A stretch of DNA of 64,000 nucleotides from Flavobacterium bernardetii (GCF_011305415.1 NZ_JAANOQ010000002.1:181186-245185), one strand, 5' to 3'; shown: positions 33,847 through 43,306, counted from the stretch's first letter. Numbers and translations: made by a program. Notes: generated by a model from the sequence alone, not told the origin.

Positions 33847-35106
33847 ATGCTATTTATTTATAACCTTGTTGTGCTTTTTGCGGCTCAAATTTTAAAACTT
33901 TTGGCGATTTTTAGCCCGAAAATGAAATTATTTGTAGAAGGTAGAAAGTCGGTTTTTCCAACTTTAAAAGATAAAATTCATCCAGAAGATAAGGTGTTTT
34001 GGTTTCATGCTGCGTCTTTAGGAGAATATGAACAAGGTTTGCCTGTGATTGAAAAAGTAAAAGAACAATTTCCACATCATAAAATTGTAGTTACTTTTTT
34101 TTCGCCTTCAGGTTATGAGGTTCGAAAAAATAATGCCATTGCTGATGTTACGGTATATTTACCATTAGATTCAAAAGCCAATGCGAAGCAATTTTTAGAT
34201 TTAATTCATCCAGAAAAAGTATTTTTTATTAAGTACGAATTTTGGCCAAATTATCTGAACGAATTAAAACAAAGAACTATTTCAACTTATTTAATTTCTG
34301 GAATTTTCCGCGAAAAGCAAGTCTTTTTTAAATGGTATGGCGGATTTTACAGAAACGCTTTAAAGACCTTCGATTACTTTTTTGTACAGAATGAGAAATC
34401 TAAAATTTTATTGCAATCTATCGGTTTTACGAATGTAAAAGTCTCAGGCGATACACGTTTTGATAGAGTAGTGGCGATATTAGAAAAAGACAATACTTTA
34501 GATTTTATCGAACAATTTAAAAACAATCAAACTACAATTGTAATTGGAAGTAGCTGGCCGAAAGATGAAGAACTATTGGTGAACTTTATTAACCAAGCTG
34601 CGGATAACGTAAAATTTATTATTGCACCACATAATATTAAATCGGAACAAATTCAGAATTTGCAACAATCCATTACGAAGAAAGCAGTATTATATTCTGA
34701 GAAAGACGAGATTCTGAAACAAGTTCAGAATGACAAAAGTATTTCATTAGATACGTATAACGTTTTCATCATCGACACCATCGGAATTTTAACCAAAATA
34801 TATTCATATGCTGACATTGCCTACGTTGGTGGTGGTTTTGGAAATCCGGGAGTTCATAATATTTTAGAACCTGCTACTTTTGGAATTCCGATTGTAATTG
34901 GTTCGAATTATTCTCATTTTGCAGAAGCAACTGCTTTGGTTGGTTTGGAAGGTTGTATTTCTATAAAAAATCAAACAGAATTAAATGAAGCGTTAAGCTT
35001 ATTGCTTCAAAATGAAGACGAACGTTATGAAAAAGGTCATATTTGTAGCACATTTGTTCAAATGAATAAAGGCGCAACAAATAGTATTTTAAAATATATT
35101 TCTTAA
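33847..35106 (+). CDS. waaA: 3-deoxy-D-manno-octulosonic acid transferase
   Basis: A protein of 419 residues with one N-terminal membrane anchor. It has the glycosyltransferase N domain (FHAASLGEYEQGLPVIEKVKEQFP) and the C-terminal half with IDTIGILTKIYSYADIAYVGGGFGNPGVHNILEP. It adds Kdo to lipid A in lipopolysaccharide synthesis. Oddly, residues about 288-297 (EILKQVQNDK) are encoded by a complete REP-like palindrome (34709-34736) read in frame, in a loop region between domain elements. The gene seems otherwise intact. Confidence 0.93.
   Translation: MLFIYNLVVLFAAQILKLLAIFSPKMKLFVEGRKSVFPTLKDKIHPEDKVFWFHAASLGEYEQGLPVIEKVKEQFPHHKIVVTFFSPSGYEVRKNNAIADVTVYLPLDSKANAKQFLDLIHPEKVFFIKYEFWPNYLNELKQRTISTYLISGIFREKQVFFKWYGGFYRNALKTFDYFFVQNEKSKILLQSIGFTNVKVSGDTRFDRVVAILEKDNTLDFIEQFKNNQTTIVIGSSWPKDEELLVNFINQAADNVKFIIAPHNIKSEQIQNLQQSITKKAVLYSEKDEILKQVQNDKSISLDTYNVFIIDTIGILTKIYSYADIAYVGGGFGNPGVHNILEPATFGIPIVIGSNYSHFAEATALVGLEGCISIKNQTELNEALSLLLQNEDERYEKGHICSTFVQMNKGATNSILKYIS
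34709..34736 (+). repeat. REP-like palindrome inside waaA
   Basis: The 28-base element begins AGATTCTGAAACAAG and ends TTCAGAATGACAA, the same family as the intergenic copies. Here it lies in frame within coding sequence and contributes about nine residues without a stop. Confidence 0.9.
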
Positions 35107-35170
35107 CAAAAACTTAAAATTTTTACACTATTTTATTAAAAACGTAACTTACAAACTTTATTTTTTCATT

Positions 35171-35998
35171 ATGGTTAAAATTAGATTAATTATTTTTATT
35201 TTGTGTGTTTCACAAACAATTGTTGCTCAATTTAGAGAAAGATTTGACGATGATAGTTTTATTTTTTTGCAACAATCTGATAGTATATATGTAACTAATA
35301 AAGTAAAATCTAGAACAACATATTTTATAAGTTATGGAGAAAATAGATGGAAAAATAAATTTGAATTTTACAAAGACGGTAAAACTAAAGCGATATCTTT
35401 TCCAACGGAAACAATATATGCATTAACAACAGGTTTTTCATATGATTCTTTGGGCAAAGTAACTCAGGTTAAAGATGTATATGTAAAAAACAAGGATAGT
35501 AAGTATTACAAAAATTTTGTTTTTGGAGATAAAGAGTTAGAAGCTGTTTTCAATCTTAAACCGAAGCAACAAATTGTTACTTATGAATTATTTTATTCAG
35601 AGGATACTATTTCAAAAGTGGCTCGTAAAAACGAAAATGGTAAAATTATTACCGAATCAACCTACAAAAACAATGGATTGAATCATGTTTTTTTTGATAA
35701 AGATAAATACCCGTCAAATTTTGTTTGTAATTATCTACCAAAAAATACTTATCAACATTTGATAGCGTCTTACGAATATGAAAAATCATTTCAAAAGCAT
35801 GTGGAGAAATTTGAATATGTTTTTGATGAGAATAATGTGTTTATCAAAGAGATTAACCAGGTACATGATTCGTATTATAAAAATGAAAAATTAGAACCCA
35901 TTATTTATAAGTATAAATTAGAGTATAATTTACAAGGATTATTGGTGAAATTATCAAAACAAGGAGTGGTATATGAATATCATTATGAATATTATTAA
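35171..35998 (+). CDS. Secreted protein of unknown function
   Basis: A protein of 275 residues with a signal peptide (MVKIRLIIFILCVSQTIVAQ). The mature part is Tyr/Lys/Glu-rich and beta-stranded, ending in VYEYHYEYY. Weak repeats (YELFYSEDTISKV, YEYEKSFQKHV, YKYKLEYNLQGLLVK) resemble the repeat style of YD-like or RHS-associated proteins, but too weakly to name it. It is 30 bases upstream of the S46 peptidase gene and may be co-transcribed. Confidence 0.6.
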   Translation: MVKIRLIIFILCVSQTIVAQFRERFDDDSFIFLQQSDSIYVTNKVKSRTTYFISYGENRWKNKFEFYKDGKTKAISFPTETIYALTTGFSYDSLGKVTQVKDVYVKNKDSKYYKNFVFGDKELEAVFNLKPKQQIVTYELFYSEDTISKVARKNENGKIITESTYKNNGLNHVFFDKDKYPSNFVCNYLPKNTYQHLIASYEYEKSFQKHVEKFEYVFDENNVFIKEINQVHDSYYKNEKLEPIIYKYKLEYNLQGLLVKLSKQGVVYEYHYEYY

Positions 35999-36028
35999 AA
36001 AATACAATTTAACTTTATATATACAATT

Positions 36029-38191
36029 ATGAAATTCTTAAAATTATTCTTACTACTATTTATTGTTCAAGTCAATGCGCAACAAGGCGGAATGTGGATT
36101 CCTTCTTTGTTGAAAGGAATGAACGAAAACGAAATGAAAGCTTTAGGTTCAAAACTTACAGCAGAACAAATTTACTCGATTAACCATTCTTCATTAAAAG
36201 ATGCCGTTCCTCAATTTGATGGAGGTTGTACAGCTGAAATGATTTCTTCAAAAGGATTGTTGTTGACCAATCACCACTGTGGTTACGATAATATTCAAAG
36301 TCACTCAACTGTAGAACACGATTATTTAGCTAACGGATTTTGGGCTTATAAAATGGAAGAAGAATTACCAAATCCAGGTGTGGTAGTGACTTTTATTGTG
36401 AGTATTAATGATGTGACGACTACAATTTTATCAGGAACCGAATCGTTAGTAGAAGCGGATAAACAGAAAAAAATTCAACAAAACATTGCGGAAATTTCTA
36501 AAACTTTTAAAAAAGAAGCTTGGCAAGATGTTTTAGTTCGTTCTTTTTACGATGGAAATCAGTATTTGTTATTCGTAACAGAAAATTTTAAAGATGTTCG
36601 TTTAGTAGGTGCGCCGCCAAGTTCAATTGGAAAATTTGGTTCAGATACAGATAACTGGGTTTGGCCTCGTCATACAGGAGATTTCTCTTTGTTTAGAGTC
36701 TATGCAGATAAAAATAATCGTCCGGCAGAATATTCAAAAGATAATGTGCCTTATACACCGAAACACTTTTTTCCAGTTTCTGCAAAAGGAATTAAGGAAA
36801 ATGATTTTACAATGGTTTTAGGTTATCCAGGAAGAACTACAGAATATTTGCCTTCTTATGCTGTAGAACAAATGGTCAACGATTTAAATCCAGCTCGTAT
36901 AGAAGTACGTGATGCGGCTTTGAAAGTACAAGATGGTTTCATGAGAAAAGATCAAGCGATTAAAATTCAATATGCTTCAAAATATGCTGGAGTTGCTAAT
37001 TATTGGAAAAAATGGATTGGGGAACGTAAAGGTTTAATAAAAGCGAATGCAGTAGGAGCAAAGCAAAAATTTGAAAAAGATTTAACAGATAAAATTGCAA
37101 AAGCGGGTAAACAAGCTGAATACGGAACTTTGTTGTCGGATTTTGCTAAAAACTATGCTGAAATTAAAGAATATGCTATTGCAAGAGATTATTATACAGA
37201 AGTGGTTTTAAGAAATACAGAAATTTTATCTTTTGGGTACAAGTTGTTTCAATTGGAGCAAGTTTATAATTCAAAAGGAGAACAAGCTTTCAATGATAGA
37301 AAAAAGAATTTAATGGAGAGTTTTGAGCCATTATATAAAGATTTCAATGCGCAAGTAGATGAAAAAGTGTTCGAAAAACTAATTGATATTTACAGTAAAA
37401 AATCGCCACAACAATTTTTGCCAGAAAGTGTAAAAGGAGTTAATGCGACGCAAGTTGCTACTGATATTTTTAAATCTTCAAAACTAACGTCATATAATGG
37501 GTTAAAAGAATTGTTATCTGGCGATACAAAAACGGTTTTAGAAAAATTAAATCAAGATAAAGGTTTTGCATTTGTGAAAACAATTGCTGAAGCTTATAAT
37601 AAAAATGTAGCACCAAAATATGATGAAATCAATTTAAAAAATGTGGCGACACAACGTACGTACATGAAAGCGATTTTAGAGTTAAGTCCAAAATCTGCTC
37701 GAATTTTCCCAGATGCGAATTCAACTTTACGTGTCACTTACGGAAAAGTGAAAGGTTACAAACCAAGTGATGCAGTAGTTTATGCGCCGTTTACTTATTT
37801 AGATGGTGTAATGGAAAAATACGTTCCTGGTGATTATGAGTTTGATGTTCCACAAAAGTTAATTGATCTATATAATGCGAAAGATTACGGTAAATATGCT
37901 GAAAACGGTAAGATGCCAGTAGCTTTCATTGCGACGAATCATACTACTGGTGGAAACTCTGGAAGTCCGGCTTTAGATGCTAGCGGAAATCTGATTGGTT
38001 TAAACTTTGATAGAGTGTGGGAAGGAACGATGAGTGACGTGTATTATTCTCCAGATATTTGTAGGAATATTATGGTTGATTCACGCTATATTTTATTTAT
38101 CATTGATAAGTTTGCAGGGGCGAAAAATCTAATTGATGAAATGAAAATCATTTATAATCAGCCAAATACACCGAAAAAAGCTAAAAAATAA
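36029..38191 (+). CDS. S46 family dipeptidyl-peptidase, DPP11-like
   Basis: A protein of 720 residues with a signal peptide (MKFLKLFLLLFIVQVNAQQ). It has the S46 catalytic His83 in LLTNHHCGYDNIQ and the nucleophile Ser644 in GGNSGSPALD. Arg662 stands 18 residues after that serine, the position where DPP11 of Porphyromonas gingivalis has Arg673 and DPP7 has Gly. The enzyme is therefore predicted to release dipeptides with Asp or Glu in second position from peptides in the periplasm or at the surface. This predicts specificity, but is not proof of it. Confidence 0.92.
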   Translation: MKFLKLFLLLFIVQVNAQQGGMWIPSLLKGMNENEMKALGSKLTAEQIYSINHSSLKDAVPQFDGGCTAEMISSKGLLLTNHHCGYDNIQSHSTVEHDYLANGFWAYKMEEELPNPGVVVTFIVSINDVTTTILSGTESLVEADKQKKIQQNIAEISKTFKKEAWQDVLVRSFYDGNQYLLFVTENFKDVRLVGAPPSSIGKFGSDTDNWVWPRHTGDFSLFRVYADKNNRPAEYSKDNVPYTPKHFFPVSAKGIKENDFTMVLGYPGRTTEYLPSYAVEQMVNDLNPARIEVRDAALKVQDGFMRKDQAIKIQYASKYAGVANYWKKWIGERKGLIKANAVGAKQKFEKDLTDKIAKAGKQAEYGTLLSDFAKNYAEIKEYAIARDYYTEVVLRNTEILSFGYKLFQLEQVYNSKGEQAFNDRKKNLMESFEPLYKDFNAQVDEKVFEKLIDIYSKKSPQQFLPESVKGVNATQVATDIFKSSKLTSYNGLKELLSGDTKTVLEKLNQDKGFAFVKTIAEAYNKNVAPKYDEINLKNVATQRTYMKAILELSPKSARIFPDANSTLRVTYGKVKGYKPSDAVVYAPFTYLDGVMEKYVPGDYEFDVPQKLIDLYNAKDYGKYAENGKMPVAFIATNHTTGGNSGSPALDASGNLIGLNFDRVWEGTMSDVYYSPDICRNIMVDSRYILFIIDKFAGAKNLIDEMKIIYNQPNTPKKAKK

Positions 38192-38193
38192 TC

Positions 38194-38210
38194 TTTGGCA
38201 CGGTAGTTGT
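38194..38210 (+). promoter_or_regulatory. Sigma-54-like promoter upstream of the 38330 lipoprotein
   Basis: TTTGGCACG (38194-38202), 4 bases, TTGT (38207-38210) parallels the element at 30227-30243. It sits directly after the S46 gene, far upstream of the second promoter. Confidence 0.4.
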
Positions 38211-38265
38211 AAAAACCAATTCGGACAACAAAGAAAAAATAATTTAAAAAAAAGCAATAAAATTG

Positions 38266-38294
38266 TTTGTCATTTAAATTTTTTTATATCTTTG
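38266..38294 (+). promoter_or_regulatory. Bacteroidetes-type promoter of the repeat-rich lipoprotein
   Basis: TTTG at 38266-38269 and TATCTTTG at 38287-38294 are separated by 17 bases, matching the -33/-7 consensus and ending 35 bases before the start. Confidence 0.7.
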
Positions 38295-38329
38295 CTCCAT
38301 AAATAATTAACCTTTATAATAAAATTAAG

Positions 38330-38560
38330 ATGAAAAAAGTTGTTTTAAGCATTGCATTCGTTGCTGCAGTATTAGTTTCTTGTAACAAAAAAGCTGATGA
38401 GGCTGTAAACGCTGACTCTACTGCTGCTGTAGTTGATTCTGCTGCTGCTGTTGTTGATTCTGCTGCTGCTGTTGTTGATTCTGCTGCTACTGTAGTTGAT
38501 TCTGCTGCTGCAAAAGTTGAAGGTGCTGCTAAAGAAGTTAAAGAAGAAGTTAAACACTAA
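38330..38560 (+). CDS. Small repeat-rich lipoprotein (VDSAAAV repeats)
   Basis: A protein of 76 residues with lipobox VSC (Cys18); its signal peptide is nearly the same as that of the protein at 30294. The mature part consists of five or six copies of a 7-residue unit (AAVVDSA), then KVEGAAKEVKEEVKH. The DNA repeats at a 21-base period (about 38410-38519) with almost identical units, so copy number may vary by slippage. It probably forms a helix anchored in a membrane. No enzyme motif is present. Confidence 0.8.
   Translation: MKKVVLSIAFVAAVLVSCNKKADEAVNADSTAAVVDSAAAVVDSAAAVVDSAATVVDSAAAKVEGAAKEVKEEVKH
38410..38519 (+). repeat. 21-base tandem repeat in the lipoprotein gene
   Basis: Five near-identical copies of GTTGATTCTGCTGCTGCTGT plus one base run head to tail within the coding frame, encoding VDSAAAV units. 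Confidence 0.9.
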
Positions 38561-38585
38561 TATTTGACCTTCTTTTCGAAAAGAA

Positions 38586-38620
38586 ATCAATCCCGATGTA
38601 AATCGGGATTTTTTTTTGCT
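38586..38620 (+). terminator. Intrinsic terminator
   Basis: AATCCCGAT (38589-38597) pairs with ATCGGGATT (38602-38610), followed by a T run. Confidence 0.9.
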
Positions 38621-38662
38621 CAAAATTTATTTTTAAACTGTTGAAACGTGTTTTTAGGTAAA

Positions 38663-39526
38663 TCACTTCAATTCAAATTTGTACAAATTGCCTCCTGCTT
38701 TTTTTACTTTTTCGTCAGCAATTAATAAAGTATTGTTTGTTTTAAAGGTTAAAGCTTCCTTTTGAGATTGGTGCTTTAAGTCGATTTCTGTTGATTTTCC
38801 TAAAGTAAAATTATCAGAAGTAAAATCAGATAAAATCCAAATTTTTTTGTGTGTAAGTAGGGCTATTTTTTTCTCGTCTGGACTAATGGCAACACTTGTA
38901 ATAGCACAAACTTTATCTTCATTACACGTAATAAATTTTCCAATTAACTTTGCTTCGTGGTTTCCAGCTTCATTCGGGATTTTATATAATGAAGTGGTGC
39001 CATCAAAATCTTTACTACGGTTTTTGGTAAATAAATAAAAGTGGTTGTTGTGTTCAAAAAAACCTTCGCAATCATAAACTAAATCTTTCTTTTTTGGAGG
39101 AAAGCTAGTTTGTTCAGGATAATGGAAACTAATTTTCTTAGAAGTTTCTACTTTGTTTTTGTTGCAATCTGAACTTAAAATTTGATAAATAGCTAAATCT
39201 TTTCGTTCATTATCGTTGTTTCCAAAATCACCAATATAAATATTGCCTGTTTTGTCTTGAGTGATGTCTTCCCAATCAATATTTTTTATGTCTGTTATTT
39301 GAATTGATTTGATAATGTTTCCGATAGAATCTAAAGCATAAATTTCGTTTTCATTGCCACTATCTTCAATGGACCAGATTAATTTCGAATTGGAGTTGTA
39401 ATAAATTCCAGAAACTTCTTTTAAGTTATTCGGAAAACTAAATTGCTCTTCTAGTTTATTAATAGGTTTGGTTTCTTTACAAGAAAAAACTAATACTAAA
39501 GCGGAAATGGAAAGTAATTGTTTCAT
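38663..39526 (-). CDS. Lipoprotein with beta-propeller-like sequence
   Basis: A protein of 287 residues with a lipobox (FSC, Cys16). It has propeller-like strands with the recurring pattern WSIEDSGNENEIYALD, TGNIYIGDFGNN, HFYLFTKNRSKDF and KKIALLTHKKIWIL. It resembles SdiA-regulated or esterase-like propeller proteins, although I see no catalytic residues that I can name. It is transcribed leftward by itself. Confidence 0.65.
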   Translation of the reverse strand: MKQLLSISALVLVFSCKETKPINKLEEQFSFPNNLKEVSGIYYNSNSKLIWSIEDSGNENEIYALDSIGNIIKSIQITDIKNIDWEDITQDKTGNIYIGDFGNNDNERKDLAIYQILSSDCNKNKVETSKKISFHYPEQTSFPPKKKDLVYDCEGFFEHNNHFYLFTKNRSKDFDGTTSLYKIPNEAGNHEAKLIGKFITCNEDKVCAITSVAISPDEKKIALLTHKKIWILSDFTSDNFTLGKSTEIDLKHQSQKEALTFKTNNTLLIADEKVKKAGGNLYKFELK

Positions 39527-39571
39527 TATGTGAGTTTTTGAAAACTAAATATAGTAAAACGTTTTTAATTT

Positions 39572-39937
39572 TCAGCCAAAAACATCTTCTGCTGGCGGAA
39601 AAATATCTTCAGATTTAGAGAAATCTAAATATTCGGCTTTAGCACCATACTTTAAAATTTCGGTTATTCCTTTTTCAAGCATTAATTGTGTGGAGTATTT
39701 TCGGCTAACAGCTAATTCCTTGTCATTTAAAAGGATTTTAAAGTAGAATTTCCCAGCTGGCGAACGAAAACGCATAAAAAATAATTTATCAATTGATTTT
39801 TTAAGTAATTCGATTTCGTCTTCACATTCAAAACGCAATTCAAAAGCGTTGCTAATAAATATGGTTTTTCCTCTACGAGTATTTAGTTCGTATTTGTAAT
39901 GTCCGCTAAGTTTTTTACTGATTACAAAGGTTGCCAT
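39572..39937 (-). CDS. DUF1508/YegP-like protein
   Basis: A protein of 121 residues with two copies of a short beta-rich unit: FVISKKLSGHYKYELNTRRGKTIFIS and the region around GKFYFKILLNDKELAVSRKYST. This matches the small UPF0339/DUF1508 (YegP) family that usually has two such repeats. Function is unknown. Confidence 0.7.
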   Translation of the reverse strand: MATFVISKKLSGHYKYELNTRRGKTIFISNAFELRFECEDEIELLKKSIDKLFFMRFRSPAGKFYFKILLNDKELAVSRKYSTQLMLEKGITEILKYGAKAEYLDFSKSEDIFPPAEDVFG

Positions 39938-40030
39938 TTGTTGTGATTGTATTTTGATGCAATATAGTATTTTAATTGCGAAATTTTAATTTGAAACTTT
40001 GAGAAGAGCTTCTCAAACTTATATAAACAA

Positions 40031-40063
40031 AAAAAAGCTCCAAACATAGTTTGAAGCTTTTAG
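40031..40063 (-). terminator. Intrinsic terminator of the tRNA operon
   Basis: On the minus strand AAAAGCTTCAAAC pairs with GTTTGGAGCTTTT through a 3-base loop (with one G-T pair) and is followed by a T run. It directly follows the second tRNA-Leu. Confidence 0.8.
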
Positions 40064-40149
40064 TACTCAAGGCGGGACTTGAACCCGCACGGGCATTACT
40101 ACCCACTGGATTTTAAGTCCAGCGTGTCTACCAATTCCACCACTCAAGC
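40064..40149 (-). tRNA. tRNA-Leu (TAA)
   Basis: An 86-base cloverleaf. The anticodon TAA lies in CTTAAAA; the class II variable arm is GGGTAGTAATGCCC. The acceptor stem (GCTTGAG with CTTGAGT) relies on three G-T pairs. CCA is not encoded. The T-arm carries the standard GTTCAAGTC loop. The acceptor and anticodon sequences are the same as in the second copy. Confidence 0.93.
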
Positions 40150-40203
40150 AACTTATTGGTAATATATTTAAAATTTTGATGTACTTTCCAAGGAAAGTAT
40201 TAG

Positions 40204-40289
40204 TACTCAAGGCGGGACTTGAACCCGCACGAGCATTACTGCTCACTGGATTTTAAGTCCAGCGTGTCTACCAATTCCACCACTCAAGC
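40204..40289 (-). tRNA. tRNA-Leu (TAA), second copy
   Basis: An 86-base cloverleaf like the one at 40064-40149. It differs only in the variable arm: GAGCAGTAATGCTC instead of GGGTAGTAATGCCC, a paired change that preserves and improves the stem. It lies 54 bases from the neighbouring copy. Confidence 0.93.
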
Positions 40290-40305
40290 AAAATTTTATT
40301 TATAG

Positions 40306-40378
40306 AGCGAAAAACGGGGCTCGAACCCGCGACCTCGACCTTGGCAAGGTCGCGCTCTACCAGCTGAGCTATTTTCGC
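40306..40378 (-). tRNA. tRNA-Gly (GCC)
   Basis: A 73-base cloverleaf with anticodon GCC in CTTGCCAAGG, acceptor GCGAAAA/TTTTCGC and T-arm GCGGGTTCGAGCCCCGT. It is the first gene of the leftward tRNA operon (Gly, Leu, Leu). CCA is not encoded. Confidence 0.95.
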
Positions 40379-40425
40379 GTTTCTTTATTTGTATGAACAT
40401 TTGCAATAGTTTCTTATTGCGAGTG

Positions 40426-40456
40426 CAAATATAGAATATATTTTTATTATCACAAG
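40426..40456 (-). promoter_or_regulatory. Promoter of the tRNA operon
   Basis: On the minus strand CTTG (40456-40453), 19 bases, TATATTTG (40433-40426) matches the -33/-7 layout. It lies about 48 bases before tRNA-Gly. Confidence 0.6.
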
Positions 40457-40532
40457 TGCTTTTTTTAAAAAAAAATATAATCTTTTTTTAACCTTTTCTT
40501 TAATCTTTTGAAATTGAAAATGTTATAACAAA

Positions 40533-43157
40533 TTATTTTTTACTAATCATTCTTTTTATTTCGTTCAATTTCATCAAAGCTTCTACTGGAGTCAAAGTAT
40601 TGATGTCGATATTCATAATTTCTTGCTTAATATCTTCCAATAAGGGGTCATCTAAATTGAAAAAACTCAATTGCATCTCGTCTTTTTCGGCCTTAATTCC
40701 GTTTAAAGCTTCTCCAGAATGGTCTTTTTCTAACTTTTTTAATATTTTTTCTGCTTTTTGAATTACCAATTGCGGCATTCCAGCCATTTTTGCTACGTGA
40801 ATACCAAAACTGTGTTCGCTTCCACCCTTGACCAATTTTCTAATGAATAAAACGGTGTCTTTTAATTCTTTTACCGAAACATTAAAATTCTGTACGCGAT
40901 CAAAAATAGCTTCCATTTCATTTAATTCGTGGTAATGTGTAGCAAAAAGTGTTTTGGCTTTACTCGGATGCTCGTGTAAATATTCGGCAATAGCCCAAGC
41001 AATCGAAATTCCGTCGTACGTTGAGGTTCCTCTTCCAATTTCATCTAACAACACCAAACTTCTATCGGAAATATTATTCAAAATAGAGGCGGTTTCGTTC
41101 ATTTCTACCATAAAGGTCGATTCACCCATAGAAATGTTATCACTTGCGCCAACACGAGTAAATATTTTATCTACCACGCCCATTCTTACATTTTCAGCAG
41201 GAACAAAACTTCCCATTTGCGCTAACAATACAATTAAGGCAGTTTGTCGCAAAATAGCTGATTTACCAGACATGTTCGGTCCGGTAATCATAATTAATTG
41301 TTGGGTTTCTCTATCTAAAAAAACATCGTTAGAAATATATGGAGTTCCAACAGGTAATTGCTTTTCAATAACTGGGTGTCGCCCTTCTTTTATCTCTAAA
41401 TCGAAAGTGTCATCAATTTCTGGTTGCACGTATTTATTTTCGATGGCCATTTGGGCAAAACTTTGCAAGCAGTCGATTTGTGCTATTAAATTGGCATTTA
41501 ATTGAACCGGTTTTATGTAAGTTGCCATCCAATTTACTAATTGTTCGTACAACATGCTTTCTAGTTGCGAAATTTTATCTTCTGCTCCTAAAATTTTCGA
41601 TTCGTATTCTTTTAATTCTTCTGTAATATATCTTTCAGCGTTGACTAGAGTCTGCTTTCTAATCCATTCTGTTGGAACTTTATCTTTATGTGTGTTTCGA
41701 ATTTCAATATAATAACCGAAAACATTATTAAATGATATTTTTAGCGATGGAATTCCTGTGCTTTCGCTTTCTCGTTTTTCCATTTCCGCTAAATACCCTT
41801 TTCCCGTAGAAGAAATAGTTCTTAAATCATCCAATTCTGCATTCACGCCAACTGCAATTGCATTTCCTTTGTTAATCGCAACTGGAGCATCTGGATTTAA
41901 TGTCGAACCAATTTTTTCTCGTAACAATTCACAAGCATGCAAACTATCACCAATGGTTTTTAAGGCTTCGTTTTTCGATTGTAAAGCCAATGTTTTGATT
42001 GGAATAATCGCATCCAACGAATCTTTTAAATGAATCACTTCTCTTGGAGAAACTTTCCCAGTCGCCACTTTCGAAATCAAACGTTCCAAATCGGAAATTT
42101 GTTTAATTTGATATTGAATTTGGTTTAACTCTTCCGAATTTTCTTTTAAATACGCCACTACTTCATGACGACCTCTGATTTTATTGATGTCTTTCAAAGG
42201 TAAAGCCAACCAACGTTTCAGCAAACGTGAACCCATTGGCGAAAGCGTTTTGTCAATCACATCAATTAAAGTCACCGCATTAGGATTGTAGCTGTGATAT
42301 AATTCTAAATTTCGAATCGTAAATCGGTCCATCCAGACATAAGCATCTTCTGCAATACGTTGAATGTTAGTAATGTGTTGAATTTTATTATGTTGTGTTT
42401 CCGATAAATAATATAAAATCGCACCAGAAGAAATAATCGCTTCGTTGAAATCATCTACACCAAAACCTTTTAACGAATTAGTTTGAAAATGTTTGGTTAA
42501 ACTTTCAAAAGCATAATCTTCTTTGTAAATCCAATCTTCCAAATAGAAAACATGAAAATCTTCTCCGAAATGGTGTTTGAAATCGGCTTTTTGTTGTTTC
42601 GAAACCAATACTTCACTTGGTCTGAAATTTTGCAACAACTTGTCAATGTATTCTTCGTTTCCTTCGGCAGTTAAAAACTCACCTGTTGAAACATCTAAAA
42701 AAGTAATTCCGTTGGTTTTTTTACCTAAAAATACAGCTGCTAAAAAGTTATTGGATTTTGATTGTAAAATGTCATCGTTAAAAGAAACTCCTGGAGTCAC
42801 TAATTCCGTAACACCACGTTTGACAATGGTTTTAGTCATTTTTGGATCTTCTAATTGATCACAAATGGCTACCCGAAGTCCGGCTTTGACTAATTTTGGT
42901 AAATACGTATTGATAGAATGATGTGGAAATCCTGCCAAAGCTGTTTCACTTTCACTTCCATTACCACGTTTGGTTAAAGTAATGCCTAAAATTCTTGAAG
43001 CACGAATGGCATCTTCTCCGAAAGTTTCATAAAAATCGCCAACTCGAAACAACAAACACGCATCAGGATATTTCGCCTTAATGGTGTTATATTGCTGCAT
43101 TAACGGCGATACTTTTGGAGTCGACTCTTTGATTTCGGATGCTGATTTTTTAGCCAC
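40533..43157 (-). CDS. mutS: DNA mismatch repair protein MutS
   Basis: The chosen start is a GTG at 43157 ([12 protein letters not shown]), giving 874 residues; an in-frame ATG at 43196 adds 13 poorly conserved residues, and a TAACTTCG -7-like element lies between them. MutS I mismatch-binding domain: [29 protein letters not shown], including the Phe-x-Glu pair FYE. ATPase: [13 protein letters not shown] and [12 protein letters not shown] near the C-terminus. It recognises mismatched bases and starts repair. The gene is transcribed leftward, in front of the tRNA operon. Confidence 0.92.
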   Translation of the reverse strand: MAKKSASEIKESTPKVSPLMQQYNTIKAKYPDACLLFRVGDFYETFGEDAIRASRILGITLTKRGNGSESETALAGFPHHSINTYLPKLVKAGLRVAICDQLEDPKMTKTIVKRGVTELVTPGVSFNDDILQSKSNNFLAAVFLGKKTNGITFLDVSTGEFLTAEGNEEYIDKLLQNFRPSEVLVSKQQKADFKHHFGEDFHVFYLEDWIYKEDYAFESLTKHFQTNSLKGFGVDDFNEAIISSGAILYYLSETQHNKIQHITNIQRIAEDAYVWMDRFTIRNLELYHSYNPNAVTLIDVIDKTLSPMGSRLLKRWLALPLKDINKIRGRHEVVAYLKENSEELNQIQYQIKQISDLERLISKVATGKVSPREVIHLKDSLDAIIPIKTLALQSKNEALKTIGDSLHACELLREKIGSTLNPDAPVAINKGNAIAVGVNAELDDLRTISSTGKGYLAEMEKRESESTGIPSLKISFNNVFGYYIEIRNTHKDKVPTEWIRKQTLVNAERYITEELKEYESKILGAEDKISQLESMLYEQLVNWMATYIKPVQLNANLIAQIDCLQSFAQMAIENKYVQPEIDDTFDLEIKEGRHPVIEKQLPVGTPYISNDVFLDRETQQLIMITGPNMSGKSAILRQTALIVLLAQMGSFVPAENVRMGVVDKIFTRVGASDNISMGESTFMVEMNETASILNNISDRSLVLLDEIGRGTSTYDGISIAWAIAEYLHEHPSKAKTLFATHYHELNEMEAIFDRVQNFNVSVKELKDTVLFIRKLVKGGSEHSFGIHVAKMAGMPQLVIQKAEKILKKLEKDHSGEALNGIKAEKDEMQLSFFNLDDPLLEDIKQEIMNIDINTLTPVEALMKLNEIKRMISKK

Positions 43158-43248
43158 AATGTAAAATTTTAGTGCTGGCGAAGTTAGTAATTTCAAAATT
43201 CAATACCAATTACAATGTTGAAATTCAATTTTAAGTTGAAAAGTTGGG

Positions 43249-43306
43249 AACACAGATTGGAGGAATTATAAAAATTATGGAAATTTCTTAAATCTGTGTT
43301 TTAAAA
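43249..43306. repeat. ACACAGATT / AATCTGTGT inverted repeat
   Basis: AACACAGATT is mirrored by AAATCTGTGTTTT about 50 bases away, between divergent mutS and the methyltransferase gene. GTACACAGATT follows the methyltransferase gene at about 43863. Confidence 0.5.
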
